Shown here: positions 6,175-8,049 of the stretch, piece after piece
How the letters are laid out: every line of letters begins with the position of its first letter
How positions within the stretch are numbered: the first letter of the stretch is position 1
Source: JBIICS01 sp044238735
GTDB taxonomy: Bacteria; Bacteroidota; Bacteroidia; UBA4408
Reading direction: 5' to 3'
NCBI GenBank assembly: GCA_044238735.1
Contig: JBIICS010000125.1
Coordinates: 1 to 8,049, forward strand
Length of the DNA stretch: 8,049 nt
Notes under the pieces: generated by a model
Seen by the model: only the letters and a program-made list of their open reading frames with translations
Told to the model about the DNA's origin: nothing
Databases searched by the model: none
Translations under genes and position numbers: made by a program

Positions 6175-7161
6175 ATGCGGGTTCGGAAATCCATTATCTC
6201 CCTTGGCTTATTGTTACTGATTTTTGCAGCAGTCAAATTCTTTTTATACTTTAAACAACAATCGGCACTTACCCAACCTCTTTTAAGAAAAAATATTAGT
6301 TTCAATAACAATCTTTCGGATAGTTTAAATTTTTCGGGCGAACTAGTACCTCTAAACAACAATAATGTAAGAAATGCCATTGAAGAACAACTCCATGCAC
6401 ATCATTACTCTAAAACCAGTTCACACTTGTTTCATAAAAACTCGGCTAGGTGGTTTAAAATCATTGTCCCCATTTTAAAACAAAACGGAATTCCGGAGGA
6501 CTTTAAATATGTTGCTCTTGTTGAAAGTCATTTTTCTAACAGCATATCCAAAAGAGGTGCTGCTGGATTTTGGCAATTTATAGAAAGCACTGCAACTGAT
6601 CTTGGATTAAAGATTAATGATGAAATAGACGAACGCTTACATGTAGAAAAATCAACAAGGGCAGCCTGTCTTTTTTTTAAGAATGCATACAAAAAACTGG
6701 GTAACTGGACATTAGTTGCCGCTGCTTACAACATGGGTTTAGAGGGATTACAAACAAAAATGCGTAATCAGAAAATTAAAGCTTATTACAGTTTAGACCT
6801 TAGCAATGAGACTTCGCAGTATGTATTTAAGATAATAGCAATGAAAGAGATATTAACTTCTCCTTTAAAGTATGGCTACAAGATAAATAAATCCGCCTTA
6901 TATCCCCTAATCCCAACTCGAAAAATAAAAGTAGATACCAGTTTAACAGACCTTAGGCATATAGCAAAAGGCCTTAATACCCATGAAAAGATTTTAAAGA
7001 TGTTTAACCCTTGGATATTAAAAAATAAACTAACGGTTAACGACAGTACTTCTTATATTATAGAGGTACCAAAAGATGGGATATCTGATTCTTTTTTAAC
7101 TAAACTTATGGAACAAGACAGTACAACTGCGTCCAGATTGAGTCATGCAGTAGAGCCATAA
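6175..7161 (+). CDS. Membrane-anchored MltD-like lytic transglycosylase (GH23, SLT domain)
   Basis: A 328-residue murein-cleaving enzyme that cuts the MurNAc-GlcNAc bond with formation of 1,6-anhydro-MurNAc. An N-terminal basic stretch (MRVRK) and one hydrophobic segment (about 7-26) would anchor it in the inner membrane with the rest in the periplasm; no lipobox cysteine is present. The SLT domain (about 90-215) contains the catalytic Glu117 in ALVESHF, the GAAGFWQF motif (128-135), and AAAYNMG (182-188). The region after it (about 255-310: DLRHIAKGLNTHEKILKMFNPWI...YIIEVPKDG) resembles the segment that precedes the LysM repeats in MltD, but no LysM repeat follows, so the protein is a short MltD-type form. 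It starts 9 bp after the WecA-like gene and is probably in the same transcript. A role in making gaps in peptidoglycan for the export complex is attractive but only inferred from position. Confidence 0.88.
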   Translation: MRVRKSIISLGLLLLIFAAVKFFLYFKQQSALTQPLLRKNISFNNNLSDSLNFSGELVPLNNNNVRNAIEEQLHAHHYSKTSSHLFHKNSARWFKIIVPILKQNGIPEDFKYVALVESHFSNSISKRGAAGFWQFIESTATDLGLKINDEIDERLHVEKSTRAACLFFKNAYKKLGNWTLVAAAYNMGLEGLQTKMRNQKIKAYYSLDLSNETSQYVFKIIAMKEILTSPLKYGYKINKSALYPLIPTRKIKVDTSLTDLRHIAKGLNTHEKILKMFNPWILKNKLTVNDSTSYIIEVPKDGISDSFLTKLMEQDSTTASRLSHAVEP

Positions 7162-7197
7162 TCAAAAAAATGTTTTTTCTACTTCTTGGTTTGATTA
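7159..7197. terminator. Possible bidirectional terminator between convergent genes
   Basis: Only 17 bp separate the facing stop codons of the transglycosylase and yidC. The gap contains A7 (7164-7170), TG, then T6 (7173-7178), which gives a U-tract to transcripts from either side. Around it is an inverted repeat with 8-bp arms, TAATCAAA (7159-7166) and TTTGATTA (7190-7197), which includes the plus-strand stop codon and the last codons of yidC. The stem is AT-rich and the loop is 23 nt, so it is not a textbook intrinsic terminator. The call leans on the convergent layout. Confidence 0.35.
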
Positions 7198-8049
7198 GGT
7201 AACTGAACACCTCGTTGCTTAGCCATTTCCTCTAAACGTTGCTGAAATTTAGATTTAGTAACTGGTTTAGCCTTATTTTCTTGGATTTTGGCATAAATAG
7301 CGTTTTCATCTACAAATCTTCTCATTACCAATTGCTGAGCAATTGTAATTAAGTTAGCAATAAAGTAATAATAACTTAAGCCTGAGCTACTACTGTTCAT
7401 TACTCCCAAAAATATTACAGGCATAAGATACATCATCCACTTCATAGCCGCCATATTAGGATCGGTAGGAGTCATTTGACTATTTGTATACGTATAAATA
7501 ACGGTAGAAATTGTCATTAGTAAAGCAAACAAACTCACATGATCTCCGTAGAAAGGAATATTGAAGCCCAGATTCATAACCGAATCAAAACTGGATAAAT
7601 CATCTGCCCACAAAAATGCCTGTTGACGTAACTCTATAGAAGAAGGGAAAAAACGAAAAAGAGCAATTAAAATAGGCAATTGCAACAACATTGGAAGGCA
7701 ACCACCCATAGGATTAACACCCGCAGAACGATATAAACCCATCGTTTCCTGTTGTTTCTTTAAAGGATCTCCGTTTTCATATTTCTTATTTATCTCATCC
7801 ATTTCGGGCTTAAGCACTCGCATTTTGGCAGCAGATAAATATGCCTTATATGTAAGCGGAAACAATAATGTTTTAAATACAAGAGTTAAACATAGTATTA
7901 CTATACCATAGTTCCAACCAAATCCCCCGAAGAAATGAAAAACCGGGATTACAATAAATCGATTCACCCAACCAAAAATTCCCCAACCTAGAGGAACTTG
8001 TTTTTCTAGATCTAGTTCATACTTCTTTAATGTGTTATAATGATTTGGC
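7179..8049 (-). CDS. yidC: Membrane protein insertase YidC, C-terminal part (5' end outside window)
   Basis: YidC inserts inner-membrane proteins alone or with SecYEG. The minus-strand frame stays open to the right edge, so 289 residues of a longer protein are visible. A GTG at 7967 is an internal valine, because the upstream codons read NHYNTLKKYELDLEKQVPLGWGIFGWVNRF, typical YidC sequence just before the conserved core. The visible part is the whole 60 kDa IMP/Oxa1 domain: IVIPVFHFF, WNYGIVILCLTLVFKTLLFPLTY, the cytoplasmic hairpin SAAKMRVLKPEMDEINKKY, NPMGGCLPMLLQLPILIALFRFF, and the last helices up to YYYFIANLITIAQQLVMRRFV, then a basic tail. The groove arginine of E. coli YidC (R366) aligns with a lysine (codon 7872-7874), which keeps the charge. 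The large periplasmic domain of Gram-negative YidC would be encoded beyond 8049. It converges on the polysaccharide run and is probably unrelated housekeeping. Confidence 0.95.
   Translation of the reverse strand, partial: PNHYNTLKKYELDLEKQVPLGWGIFGWVNRFIVIPVFHFFGGFGWNYGIVILCLTLVFKTLLFPLTYKAYLSAAKMRVLKPEMDEINKKYENGDPLKKQQETMGLYRSAGVNPMGGCLPMLLQLPILIALFRFFPSSIELRQQAFLWADDLSSFDSVMNLGFNIPFYGDHVSLFALLMTISTVIYTYTNSQMTPTDPNMAAMKWMMYLMPVIFLGVMNSSSSGLSYYYFIANLITIAQQLVMRRFVDENAIYAKIQENKAKPVTKSKFQQRLEEMAKQRGVQLPNQTKK

Noticed and set aside
6162..6380. Minus-strand open frame of 72 codons at the start of the transglycosylase gene
   Set aside because: It covers the antisense of the signal-anchor region, and its hydrophobic or basic content mirrors the sense codons.
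7965..7967. GTG as the start codon of yidC
   Set aside because: The frame continues upstream to the window edge with typical YidC sequence (GWGIFGWVNRF), so this is an internal valine.
1..8049. CRISPR array, insertion sequence, tRNA or rRNA gene, prophage or defence system
   Set aside because: No direct-repeat array, transposase, terminal inverted repeats of an insertion sequence, tRNA-like fold or defence domain was seen on either strand; genes fill nearly all of the window.

Overview
The window is AT-rich bacterial DNA that looks like a member of the Bacteroidota. The reasons are the protein styles (a Wza-type export lipoprotein with a C-terminal membrane helix, a full-length Wzc-type kinase with a Gly-Tyr tail, a WecA-type transferase with an NMLDNMDS motif, and YidC with GWGIFGWVNRF), the near absence of Shine-Dalgarno sequences, and one good match to the Bacteroidota -7 promoter element TAnnTTTG. 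The genus cannot be named from this sequence.

Layout. Positions 1-128 are the 3' end of a plus-strand gene, probably a NUDIX-type hydrolase. A tightly packed plus-strand run follows: a GT4 glycosyltransferase (129-1313), a Wza-like export lipoprotein (1332-2114), a Wzc-like chain-length regulator/tyrosine autokinase (2115-4511), the dTDP-sugar 3,5-epimerase RfbC (4513-5055), a WecA/MraY-family sugar-1-phosphate transferase (5098-6165) and an MltD-like lytic transglycosylase (6175-7161). Gaps are 0, 18, 0, 1, 42 and 9 bp. A convergent minus-strand gene, the C-terminal half of the membrane insertase YidC (7179-8049), runs off the right edge. The 17-bp gap between the two facing stops holds A and T tracts flanked by an inverted repeat. 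No stretch over 300 bp lacks a gene.

How the genes fit together. The five central genes form a partial exopolysaccharide or capsule module of the Wzy-dependent type. The WecA-like enzyme would prime undecaprenyl phosphate, the GT4 enzyme would add a sugar, RfbC would help supply a deoxysugar nucleotide, and the Wzc-like and Wza-like proteins would control chain length and carry the polymer through the envelope. No flippase (Wzx), polymerase (Wzy) or other dTDP-rhamnose genes are in view, so the locus is either incomplete here or split. The lytic transglycosylase may open peptidoglycan for the export complex or may simply share the transcript.

I found no CRISPR array, mobile element, RNA gene or clearly undescribed system. 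The points most worth a second look are the (Gly-Tyr)8 tail of the kinase with its mixed codons, the T9 tract and perfect inverted repeat before the WecA-like gene, a possible near-leaderless promoter before the export lipoprotein gene, and the murein-cutting enzyme at the end of the export run.
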